In this document: one piece after another, positions 12,096 to 21,030 of the stretch | Position numbering within the stretch: the first letter of the stretch is position 1 | How the letters are laid out: every line of letters starts with the position of its first letter | DNA from: Haplosporangium gracile | Lineage: Eukaryota > Mortierellomycota > Mortierellomycetes > Mortierellales > Mortierellaceae | DNA: 29,489 bases | Direction of reading: 5' to 3' | Assembly (NCBI GenBank): GCA_015499985.1 | Contig: JAAAUF010000521.1 | Span: 1 to 29,489 of the forward strand | Program-made: the position numbers and the translations under genes | The notes under the pieces: model-generated | What the model was told of the DNA's origin: nothing | Databases searched by the model: none | The model's input: the letters and a program-made list of their open reading frames with translations, nothing else

Positions 12096-14015
12096 GAGCA
12101 GCAAACAACAAGAAGAGAGAAAACAAATAATCCCACGGTCCAACAATTCAGCCATGTGCTGTAAGACTGCTCTTTAGTTTCCCATATACGGCTACTTTCG
12201 GGCAGTCCATTCGTCGCTGATTGGCCAATTGTGCATTGCTTAATGGGCTGCCTCGGAGGCATCGGGGAATGAAGAGGGAAAGGGAGTGGATTGGGGCTTC
12301 TGCTAACGAAACTACAGCCGGCATCATAAGCTACATCATAAGCATCATTGACTCTCCTTCCTCTCCTCTCGACTATCTCTATCGGTTATCTATTTCACTT
12401 TTCATTCTTCTGTCTGTTCGCAGCTGGGTTGCAAATGAAAAAGTGGCACCACTTAAATGATGGGTGAGCGCTGTGTACCTTGGACAAAAAAAATGAAGGG
12501 AGAATAGAAAAGATTCAATTGCTGTAAGATGAAAAGGGCGACCTTGAACAAAACAAGCCAATCCTATTTGAACTAGAAAAGTGAGCATTCGCAGAAGAAA
12601 AACTAGGGTTAGGGTTTTCCCTAAGCAAGGGCTTATCGGACCAACCAAAGGGTCAATGGATCCTTCAGTAACCTTGTTCATCTTGGTGCTGGTGTGAAAA
12701 TTGTCCGAAAGATCGGGCTTGCTCAACACTCATAGAAGGTCCCTCATCTCTAACATTCAACCATTCCTCTAATCTAATAGACCAGGAAAGACAGCAGCAG
12801 CCTCATCAGCATCACCAGCGTCATTACTCCCAGTCCAGCAGAAACTCCTATGGCCAGCAGAGCCAGCCCTCTGTCGCAACCCAGCAGACCAGCTTGACCC
12901 CAGCAGGTGGCCTCCCTCTCCTGTCGCCCTCGAGCATGCTCTCCTCGCCCGACTATCAGTCCTCGTCTTACTCAATGAACATGCATGATGCTCCCACCAT
13001 CATGTCCCACCTCGACTACAACCGCGCCACCCCCTCCATGCCTTCTCTGTCCTCCACCGCCGGCAGTAATAACAGTGCCAGCTCGCGCTATGGTCCCATG
13101 AGAGCGACCCATCCCAAGAGCCGCCCTCCCTCCGTCAGCTCCCTGCGCGACTTTGGCAACAGGACAAGAACCAACTCGGTCAACTCGACCTCGTCTATTT
13201 CCTCCAGCGGTGTCTTGAGCTCCTTGGCTACCACCTTGGGCTCTGCCACCATTGGCGGTACTGAACTCGCAACCACACCCGAGGAGTACTCCAGACAGCT
13301 ATTTGACGAAGAGGAGGAGGATTCAGACTCGCCCACCACCATCCAGATGCGCCCCCGCTGCAACACTGTGCCAAGAAAGGCTATCGCCGCCCGTGTCTTT
13401 GAGTGCTCTGTCCCTGGATGCACCAAGGCCTACACCCAGCTCCACAACTTGAAGTCGCACGAACGCACCGGCCATACCCCCATCATTAAGCTAAAGCCCT
13501 TCCACTGCATCATCGAGGGATGCTCCAAGGCCTTCTCCCAGCGCAAGTCCTTGGCCACGCATATCAAGACTGCCCACGTCGACTTTAAGTTCAAGCCCTT
13601 CAAGTGCACCCAGGATGGCTGCACCAAGGCCTACACCCAGCTGCACAACCTCCGCACCCATGAGAAGACCGTGCATATGGTTGATCTATCCAGGAAGCGC
13701 ATCAAGAACCCCATGATGGGTGGCGGCAGTGGTTTGCCCTTTGATCCCAAGACCAGCCATGGCCATGGCCAGATGGACTATCACCATGGTTCTCAGCACT
13801 CTGGTTTGGGCTTGAACTACGACGACTTCAATGGATTAACTGGTTTGGGTATGCGCATGGATAACCAACACTCTTACCAGCGTCCTCATCAGCCTCAGCA
13901 GCCTCAGCAGCACCATCAGCAACATCACCAGCAACAGCAACAGCAGCATCACCAGAACTCATATGCTCGCCTGCCTCACTTCAACTCCATGTCTGCCTTC
14001 CACGACCGGTCCTAA
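10042..14015 (+). CDS. C2H2 zinc-finger transcription factor, three fingers (4 exons)
   Basis: Predicted sequence-specific DNA-binding protein of 769 aa acting in the nucleus. Exons are 10042-10894, 11224-11374, 11805-11875 and 12781-14015. All junctions are GT-AG and the phases (1, 2, 1) match exactly. Three tandem C2H2 fingers of spacing C-x4-C-x12-H-x4-H lie at about residues 567-657: C567/C572/H585/H590, C601/C606/H619/H624 and C634/C639/H652/H657. The linkers end in KPF. Fingers 1 and 3 share the same helix start (QLHN). The N-terminal 560 residues are low complexity, rich in Gln, His, Asn, Ser and Thr with polyQ runs, followed by an acidic patch (DEEEEDSDS) that could be an activation segment. 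A basic stretch after the fingers (SRKRIK) may be a nuclear signal, and the C-terminus is Q/H-rich. The start is the first ATG of the long frame, and the reading ends at TAA 14013-14015. The regulated genes cannot be inferred. Confidence 0.85.
10895..11223 (+). other. Intron 1 of the zinc-finger gene
   Basis: 329 bp, donor GTAATA and acceptor ATAG, phase 1. The exon 1 frame remains open for about 170 bp into the intron and would add a hydrophobic, Leu/Pro/Ser-rich tail before a stop at 11062-11064. Retention would therefore give a 340-residue protein lacking all zinc fingers. No other feature was seen. Confidence 0.8.
11375..11804 (+). other. Intron 2 of the zinc-finger gene
   Basis: 430 bp, donor GTAAGC and acceptor CTAG, phase 2. 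It contains a C12 run (11541-11552) followed directly by T9 (11553-11561). No conserved coding frame is visible inside. Confidence 0.8.
12060..12095 (+). repeat. (CAA)12 trinucleotide repeat
   Basis: Twelve uninterrupted CAA units inside intron 3 of the zinc-finger gene. Similar CAA/CAG runs are translated as polyQ in the flanking exons, so this may be a former or alternative coding segment, or simply slippage-prone DNA. Confidence 0.95.
12220..12229. promoter_or_regulatory. CCAAT-box palindrome in intron 3
   Basis: ATTGGCCAAT is a perfect 10-bp palindrome presenting a CCAAT motif on each strand, the core bound by the Hap/CBF/NF-Y complex in fungi. It sits about 560 bp before exon 4, which encodes all three fingers. 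An internal promoter is possible but unproven. Confidence 0.35.
12604..12624. repeat. Interstitial telomere-type repeats forming a hairpin
   Basis: The sequence TAGGGTTAGGG is followed by TTTT and CCCTAA, so TTAGGG (12609-12614) pairs perfectly with CCCTAA (12619-12624) around a four-T loop. TTAGGG is the common filamentous-fungal telomere unit. Motifs of this type are bound by Tbf1/TRF-like Myb factors in some fungi. It lies inside intron 3. Confidence 0.7.
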
Positions 14016-15156
14016 AACGTCCGTTCTTTTTCACCCAGTGTTTCTTTCTTGTATCATTCTTTTTTTCTTTTGCACTGTTCGTTATATCTATACCTGTACA
14101 ATAGTCCTTTTTTTGCATCCATACACCACACCTCCTAAAAAAAGTTCGCATTAGTAGCTATTAAAACCAAAACCAAATATTTACTTCTTTAGTTGTTGTG
14201 GTGTTGCTATGTATTACGTTAACCTCTTAGCGCGATAGAAAAAAAAGGACGCGAGGATTGTCCAATGTCTCCGGCCTTTGATGTTTTGCTATGTAGCAAT
14301 ATAGAGTATCAATGAGAGGTGAAGAAAGGGAAAGGAGTAATTCCACATCATGCCAGTTTATCTACTTTCCCTCCATGCTTCCCCTCCATGCTTCCCCTCC
14401 ATGCTTCCCCTCCATGTACCCCTTCTTCATCTTCTTTGTCTTCTTTCCCTCCCCCCCTTGATTTTTTTTTGAGGAAATAGTTCGATACGTAGCATGCATC
14501 CTCCCCCCATTTGTTGCGTGTGTTTACGACCCTCTTTTGTTCCTTTCGTTCACCACACCTACCCTTCCATCCCTTCGCTTGGGAGACGAGATATTTCAGA
14601 TACGATGGAGTCCTGGAATGTGCACTCTCCGACTTTTACACACACAAAAGAAGAAAGAAAGTGGCAGGAGGCGCAATCCCTTACTCTTCCAATGTCGTAT
14701 TCTGTCATGCTCATCTCTCAAGTCCAATGCTCGTCCTTGCTATGACTATCCTATCCTCCTTTGTACCATCTCATTCCCCTTTACGCTCTTCTCTCTCTTA
14801 AATTTCCGATCATCCTTAGTTCGTTTGTCTAACACCATTTCATTCACCACCAAAGAGTGAATATAACGCGAGCATGTATCGATTATCTCGCCATTCTCTT
14901 GGGTCGTGAAGCAAGGTGAGGTTTTTTTTTGGGTGTTCAGCGTTTAGCTTTTCTACTCTCTATTTTCTTTTCTATCTCCATTCTCATTCAGAAGACAACC
15001 AGTGGACAAGGATCTTTACTTATTGAAAAAATCATGCATTCGACTATTCCTCCATACCTCCCACTCCACCTCCCTCCACATCACAGGGTTTTTTTCACCT
15101 ATAACCTATACCCTTCCAAAAATATACCCTCACATTCCACTCGCCGTAATCGAAAA
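14016..15156 (+). other. Intergenic: 3'UTR of the zinc-finger gene and promoter/leader of the next gene
   Basis: 1141 bp without a credible gene. The proximal part is T-rich, as expected for a 3'UTR. A 13-bp tandem repeat lies at 14368-14419. From about 14990 the + strand becomes C/T/A-rich, resembling the leaders of the other genes. Three overlapping frames at 14494-14860 encode composition-driven Ser/Leu/Pro-rich peptides and are not called. Confidence 0.6.
14368..14419. repeat. 13-bp tandem repeat, four units
   Basis: Four head-to-tail copies of CCCCTCCATGCTT. The first copy differs at one base and the last ends in TAC. It lies about 350 bp downstream of the zinc-finger stop codon and about 740 bp upstream of the next start. 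Function unknown. Confidence 0.9.
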
Positions 15157-16479
15157 ATGCGTCTGATCACTTTACTCGGCGCATGCGCCCTCGTCACCCT
15201 CTCGACCGTCCGTGCCCAAGATGCCGCCGCCGCGCCTGCTGCTGCAGGAAATAACCTTGTCATATCTGCAGAAGGCGTGAAGAGGGATATCGACCCCTCG
15301 GTCTATCCGCCCTTGAAGGGACTCGAGCAGCGTATTAGCTCTTATAACGTCTATGTCAGCAAGAAGGACGCCGTCGACAAGAAGGTTGCCCCTGCCCTTG
15401 CCACCGCTGAGAAGAAGAAGGAGGAGGAGAAGAACGCCGCCCCCGCGGAGAAGAAGGACGGGAAGAAGAAAGAAAAGAAGCCTCCTGCTGAGAAGAAGGA
15501 TGAGAAGGAGGCGGAGATGAAGGCCAACAGCAAGGAGAAGAAGATCCAGCAGAAGGCGTTTAAGGCTGCGGATGCGGACAAGAAGCACGCCAAGAAGGTT
15601 TTGGCATCGGCTCACCACAGCGACGAGAAGGAGCATCATCATCAAGAGAAGAAGGAGCAGCAACATCGTGAGGAAAAGAAGGTCCAGGTTCATTCCCACC
15701 TGCAGGACCAGAAGTTTCAAGCGCTCAACAATGGTGGTCACCATCATCATCACCATCATGGTTATAACAGTCACCACCACCACCACCACGGATACCACAA
15801 GAAGCACGGGTACAAGAAGAGACCCCCACAAGAAGCACGTTGACTTTATCGTCCACAAAGGCGTCCGCATTGGAGGAGGAGCTATTTCGGACTTCTCCGA
15901 CCTTCCCGACTACTCGAACCCCCCCGACTTCCACTTGACCCTTCGCTCATTCCTTCCATCGGGCCTCACCTAGGCGATATTCACGTTCATACCGGCGGCG
16001 AAGGAGCAGCTTTCCCCTCATCTGAACCCAGTATCATTGCCAACGACAGCCTCCACGATGGTATCTTAGATGACAATAATAACGATGATGATGAAGAGGA
16101 CCATGACGACTCGTCGGCTGTCGAGCCCGCTAATGAGGGGGGTGGATCTGTTGGTGATTCCTCCGCCATTGGCAACCCTTACCCTCTTTCTGGGGACAAT
16201 ATTTCTAGCGACGCAATTCCCTTCAATCATGGAAACTTGGTCCCCTCAGAGCTCATTGATGCCCCTGATCTTGCTGGCAACAGTGATGCATCCGATGCAT
16301 CCGATGAAGATTCGTACTATGACGATGAGGATGATGTTGATGGTGATGTTATTGTCGGACACGGACACGGTGCGGGAACAAAGCAGCAAGACGAGTACCA
16401 TAGGCGAGATCAGTATCAACAGCGCCAGCAACAGCAAGGCCATGCTGGGGAGCGCTATCAGTTCTTGCGACGCCACTAA
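15157..16479 (+). CDS. Secreted Lys/Glu- and His-rich protein of unknown function, frame disrupted
   Basis: I do not recognise this family. The start at 15157 is chosen because it opens with a signal peptide: a hydrophobic core, then VRA before Gln21 as the likely cleavage site. An in-frame ATG at 15034 would bury it. The mature part is Lys/Glu/Ala-rich (about residues 65-160, likely helical or charged coil). Two His clusters follow (7 and 6 consecutive His, about residues 195-213, possibly metal-binding), then an Asp/Glu/Gly/Ser-rich acidic C-terminal half ending at TAA 16477-16479. An AATAAA at 16559 supports this 3' end. As given, the frame stops at TGA 15841-15843, yet protein-like sequence continues in the +1 frame to about 15935 and then returns to the original frame. 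Either two compensating 1-base indels (440 aa in all) or an intron 15839-15973 with a non-consensus GTTGAC donor (395 aa) would connect the parts. It could also be a pseudogene. Confidence 0.6.
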
Positions 16480-16821
16480 ATCAGTTTAGACTCTTTTCAG
16501 CACGACGCATTCCTTTCAATCGCCAATCAATACCGAACCTCATACATTCAGTACCTGCAATAAAAACCCAATCGCACCTTTTTTTCTTTTTGTCTTTTCT
16601 TTCTCTTCTTCTCTTCTATTGTTGCTTGTGCATTACTTTTTTTCTGTGTCTTTTGCCACCATTCTCCTACCATCCTCCTATCCTCTTCTACCTCTACCAC
16701 TCTCCACTCTCCCCTTTCTCTCATTTCACAAACCCCTGACAACGCTATCTTAACATCCTCTCTTCTCCACTTTCTTCACACTCCTTCCTCGTTTTTTCTT
16801 CACCCGCATTCCTATTTCACA
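16480..16821 (+). other. Intergenic: 3'UTR and pyrimidine-rich GT49 leader
   Basis: 342 bp between two co-oriented genes. It holds AATAAA at 16559-16564, 80 bp after the upstream stop. From about 16580 a C/T-rich stretch runs up to the GT49 start codon. No clear TATA box was seen. Confidence 0.65.
16559..16564 (+). terminator. Polyadenylation signal AATAAA
   Basis: A canonical hexamer 80 bp downstream of the TAA at 16477-16479. It is a plausible 3'-end signal for the secreted Lys/His-rich gene and supports the longer gene model over one ending at 15843. Confidence 0.5.
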
Positions 16822-19800
16822 ATGTTCAAAAAACGCGCCCCACCCTCCAAAAAACCAGAAGCCAACAACAATACTAACAACGACGATGACCACTCGGCCT
16901 CGTCGCCCACTATCACCGTTTCGGTCCCTCACGACGTCTTTGACCAGATGACCACTACTACATCAACAACAACATCGACTTCTGGGAGGAGCGAGGAACG
17001 GCAATGGAACCGGACGACTACGACGTCTTCATCAAGTCGCAGAAGTAGCTATGAGCGGAGCCCCTTCTTACCTCAACAACAACAACAACAGCAACAAGGG
17101 ATCAAGGGCTGGAACCCTCAGCAACAGCAAAAGCAGCAGGGTGGTGTCGAATCTGAATCAGGATTTGGAATGACTGCTGGTGCAGTAAGTGCAGGAGGTG
17201 CAGGGGGAAATCCAGGAACAAATACAGGGACGACATCATCTCCATCGCTGTCGACTCTCTCCTCGTCGTCATCGCCATCATCTTCCAAATCAAAAAGTCC
17301 AGCAGGGATGATGTTGAATCTTACCGGTATCTTTACCACCAACAACAATAACAGCAGCAGCACTGCCAACGGAACAACCACAACAACAACAAACACGACA
17401 AGCACTGGTCCTAGTGCACAGCCCCAGCCTGCGGCGGCGACGACGGGAGCTGCGACGGCTGTTGAGGCACAGCTCTGGAACGCCGATTGGGTTGAACCGG
17501 CATCGCCGGCGCTGCCGCGTTATATCCCTGCCATTGCCGGAAAGGGCGCAGGCATGGGCGGCATAGGGGTAGGCAGTCCTAATCCGCGGATAGGGGGAGG
17601 AGGTGGGAGAGGTGGGGGAGGTCGATTGAACGCTAGTTGGGGCTCGGGTGGCGGTTCTGTGGGGATGATTGGTCGGAAGTCTGGTGAAGGCGCAGGATGG
17701 AAGACGGCGACAATGGTTAGCTCTCCTTCCTTTGATAGGCGCTCATCCGAGAGTACTGCCCAGTCTTTCAAGTCCCGAGTAGCTGCAAGTGCAGGCGCAG
17801 GAGGAGCAGGAGCAGGATATATGCCCAACAGCAGTACTGACGGCCAACAACAGTATCAGCAACAGCAGCACCCTGTGGTGTCTCCAGGTCTTCGACGCAA
17901 CCAACCACTGCAACAACGGAACGGCGGAGACGGAGCAGGAACAGGTGCAGGAGGCTCACTGGAGATGTCGTGGATGAACGGCGGTGGCGGATCCGGATAC
18001 GGTGACAATTATAATGACCAGGACGACGATGACGATGAGGACTACTACAACGACCGCAAAAAGGATCGCTCTTATTATACCCGACGCGAACACGGCCACG
18101 GGCGAGGACAAAAATTTCATTTCCCGCTCCTGTTCAGTGACCCGAAGCGTATCCTGCGAACGCGTCTGTTTTGTCTGCGACGGAACCGAAGACTGCACCC
18201 CTGTATTCGCCTGGTTGTGTTTTTGCTCTTGGCAGGCTCTGTTTGCTTCACGACAATGCATCTGCTTTTCTTGGGAGCAGGACAACCGGATGGGCTGGGA
18301 AGGCCGGCGGAATTGAGAAAGAGTTTTGATCTGACGGAACAACAACTCCGGGTGAGGAAGATGTTGGGCCGGTCAAAGGCGCCCCAGAGGGTCTTGTCGT
18401 CCTTTGATGTCGAGGCCCAGAACTACTCCATTCACCAATGGGCCGTTGACATCTATGATATAAAAAATAGTAAGCCCTTTCTTTCTCTTTTTGTCTTTCA
18501 AGGGCATAGTACAATACGATGAATGAGGTTCTAACGCGAACATTTTTTTTCTGCTGACCAATAGCAAAGGCGATAGCTCGGGTTGGAGAGGACTATATGT
18601 TGTCAAAGGCGTTCAATGGCGCGATGCACCCAACACGCGTCATCCCTTTCTACTTCAAGGCATCCTTCAGGGACGAGGACGATGATGACGACCTTCACAT
18701 AGACGATCAACACGGATCTCAGGGTTCTGGTTCAGATCCATACATGGAGTCAGGATCAGGAGCAGGAACAGGACCACAGGAGCCTATTCTACTCGACCGC
18801 TCTCTAGTCACCATCACGACTCTGATTACTCCAAACCGGTACGAAGTCTTCTTGAAGCTGGTAAAACAGTACCAAGGCCCCATTTCGGTCGCGACCCATA
18901 TCCGTAAGGGACCCGAACAGGACGCTATGTTCCACGAGCTCCAAACGTTCTTCAAGGATAATTCAATCCTTCGCAAGTACGTCGACTTGCATGTGATTGT
19001 TGACGGGGTCGATTTCCAGCTCAACATGTGGCGGAATGTTGCACGGATGTTTGCCCGCACCGACTACTTCATGATGCTGGATGGTAATTATCACATACGT
19101 TCTGTCGGATATCACATTCTGTATGCGTGGAATATTTAGCTTAACTTCATTGTTGCTAACATTTTCTTTTCGATTTTTGTGATAATGTGTAGTCGATTTT
19201 CACATTCCATCGAGCTTAAAAAAGAACTTGCACTATGACCCCCGGATCCAACAACTCCTCGCATCAGGAGCAGCACTAGTTGTACCCGCATTTGAGTACA
19301 AGGTCGATCATGACCCCAAGGACTCGAAATATTTTCCAGAAACCAAAGCCGATCTCTTGCCACTACTGGAAAAGGGACACATCCATGTCTTCCACGACTC
19401 ATTCCCTCCTGGACATGCTGCTACGGATACGCCTCGTTGGATCAAAATGAGCCAGGGAATCGCTGATCGTTCGACTTCTCAGTCACCGCCTCCAAAGGGA
19501 CGAGCTGGGTTTGAAGAAGATTATATTGCTGCCGCTGACTGGGAGAAAGCGGCAGCAGCTGCTGGGGAGGATGAGGTGGATGAGCAGCGTGTAAGGGAGG
19601 AGTACCTGCAGCATGAGGCTGATGGTGAGAGATCTTACAAGGTCACCAAGTTTGAGCCCAAGTATGAGCCCTATGTCATCTTGAAGAAGGAGGGTACTCC
19701 CTGGTGCGACGAGCGCTTTGTCGGCTATGGCGCTAACAAAGCCGTAAGTTACTTGTTTACCATCTCGAGTTGTATAATTTTTATGAGCGTCGTTTTTGCT

Positions 19801-20873
19801 ATTAACCACGTTATATATTCGGTGTTTGTATATAGGCATGCTTGTTTGAGATTTACATTTCAGGAATTGACTTTTGGGTAATGCCCGAAGACTTCTTAAT
19901 CCACCAATACCACGACTACCCAACCACGGATCGCAAGAACGGGCGTATCCTCAATCGACAGCTCTTTGTCTCCTTCCAACAGGAAGTCTGTTTCCGCACT
20001 CTGAGCCGTATGATTGTCACGGGAGAGTGGTATACATCCAAGGCCGACAACTTGAGGCATCAATGTAGTGGGTTTGAGGGATTCTTGCAGTCCGCGGATC
20101 AGTTGGCTCAGGAGTTTGAGGAACGGCATCCAGAGAGCTTGTTAAAAGATCCGATCTTTGTGACGGATGTGGAGGAGGAGGAGGCTAGTCGCCCCCGGTG
20201 GCGCGGTAATGGAGTTACAGGAGACAATCGAAAGGCTGGTGGTTCTGGTCAGCAGGAGCAGGAGGAAGAAGTACCAAACACCCATAGTCATGAGCGAGGA
20301 GATGGACGCGGTGAGGTTGTATTAGGCAAACAACTAGTCGACGGCGAGCAGATTCAGGATCCCTGGATGAGTCGACCGCAGGGCAAGATCTGGGGCGGCG
20401 TCCAACCCAAGACCTATTATATCCCTCCACCGCCCGAGGAAGATGAGCCCGCGATCCCGATTGATGGTATTGGACTTGAGGCGGCGCTTGAGGGGACACG
20501 TGTGGAGGAACATAACAAAAGTCCGTTTAGTTTTGAGGAGGCTACGAGGGCACTTCAGGACGCTACTGCTAATGGTGGAGATGGGAGTCAGGATCTGACG
20601 GGAGAGAGGTTGGAGCGGTTCCGGGAGGGGATTATTCTCCCGCCTTCGCATGGGTTTGAGGAGGGAAGTAGGCGAAGTGGTGGTGGTGACCATGAGGATG
20701 AGGATGGTGAGGCGGCTGCCGATGCCAATGGGTCGGCGCCTGATCCTGCCTCTGTCGGCGTGGCTCCTGGACAACAGCAGTACCGCCCTGAAAGTGGAGG
20801 TGATAACGGAGGCTCGTTCATGGATGAGGCTGAGAAGCTGGAGCAAAAGTATGGAATGTATCCTCGTATCTAA
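16822..20873 (+). CDS. Type II membrane glycosyltransferase, family GT49 (LARGE/B4GAT1-like), 4 exons
   Basis: Predicted Golgi glycosyltransferase of 1251 aa. Characterised GT49 domains transfer glucuronic acid or GlcNAc to glycans. Mucoromycota walls contain glucuronic-acid polymers, so a wall or glycoprotein role is an inference. Exons are 16822-18469, 18565-19083, 19193-19743 and 19836-20873. The introns (95, 109 and 92 bp) are GT-AG with matching phases 1, 1, 0. Residues 1-460 are low-complexity Asn/Gln/Ser/Gly/Thr, ending in a basic stretch. A single membrane segment follows at about 464-484. The catalytic domain covers about 550-1000. Its DxD metal/nucleotide-sugar motif (D722-V-D724 in MLDVDFHI) is created by splicing exon 2 to exon 3. 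The GT49 signature follows at about 893-935 (WCDERFVGYG, then MPEDFLIHQYH), again across a splice junction. The C-terminal 250 residues are Glu/Asp/Gly/Gln-rich. Donor and acceptor sugars cannot be read from sequence. Confidence 0.92.
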
Positions 20874-21030
20874 TAATCATATTTTCACACTTGAGTTCAT
20901 CATGTTCAACGCCGCCCCATGTTCATTTATTTTTGTATCTATTTGAAGCATTTATTGTTTGTCACAACTGCAAAATCCAAAGAACGGCAAGACAGGGCAG
21001 TAACGCACATACATGAGCAAAAAAAAAGGG
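20874..21030. other. Convergent intergenic space between GT49 and SPT6
   Basis: Only 157 bp separates the two stop codons. Two AATAAA hexamers lie on the minus strand (20956-20951 and 20931-20926), 75-105 nt past the SPT6 stop, fitting SPT6 3'-end formation. No equally good + strand signal is seen for GT49, whose transcript may run into the SPT6 3' region. Confidence 0.7.
20926..20956 (-). terminator. Two AATAAA polyadenylation signals for SPT6
   Basis: Minus-strand AATAAA occurs at 20956-20951 and 20931-20926, just downstream of the SPT6 TGA at 21033-21031. The spacing is typical for fungal 3'UTRs. Confidence 0.55.

Larger units (their letters stand above)
11876..12780 (+). other. Intron 3 of the zinc-finger gene, unusually long
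   Basis: 905 bp, donor GTAAGT and acceptor ATAG, phase 1, joining Gly-Asp across the splice. It is several times longer than the roughly 100-bp introns of the GT49 and SPT6 genes. It contains a (CAA)12 tract, a CCAAT-box palindrome (12220-12229) and a telomere-repeat hairpin (12604-12624). A short frame across the CAA tract (about 11961-12164) would encode polyglutamine, but it has no supported splice connection. Confidence 0.75.

Noticed and set aside
11961..12164. PolyQ-coding frame across the (CAA)12 tract as a possible extra exon
   Set aside because: No donor/acceptor pair with matching phase to exons 3 and 4 was found by eye, and direct splicing of exon 3 to exon 4 is in frame.
14929..15156. 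N-terminal extension of the secreted protein from upstream in-frame codons or the ATG at 15034
   Set aside because: The extension reads as translated pyrimidine-rich leader and would place the signal peptide internally.
15172..15870. A 232-codon minus-strand open frame
   Set aside because: It is the antisense of the AAG/GAG-rich Lys/Glu segment of the secreted protein. It reads as Leu-rich runs typical of such shadows.
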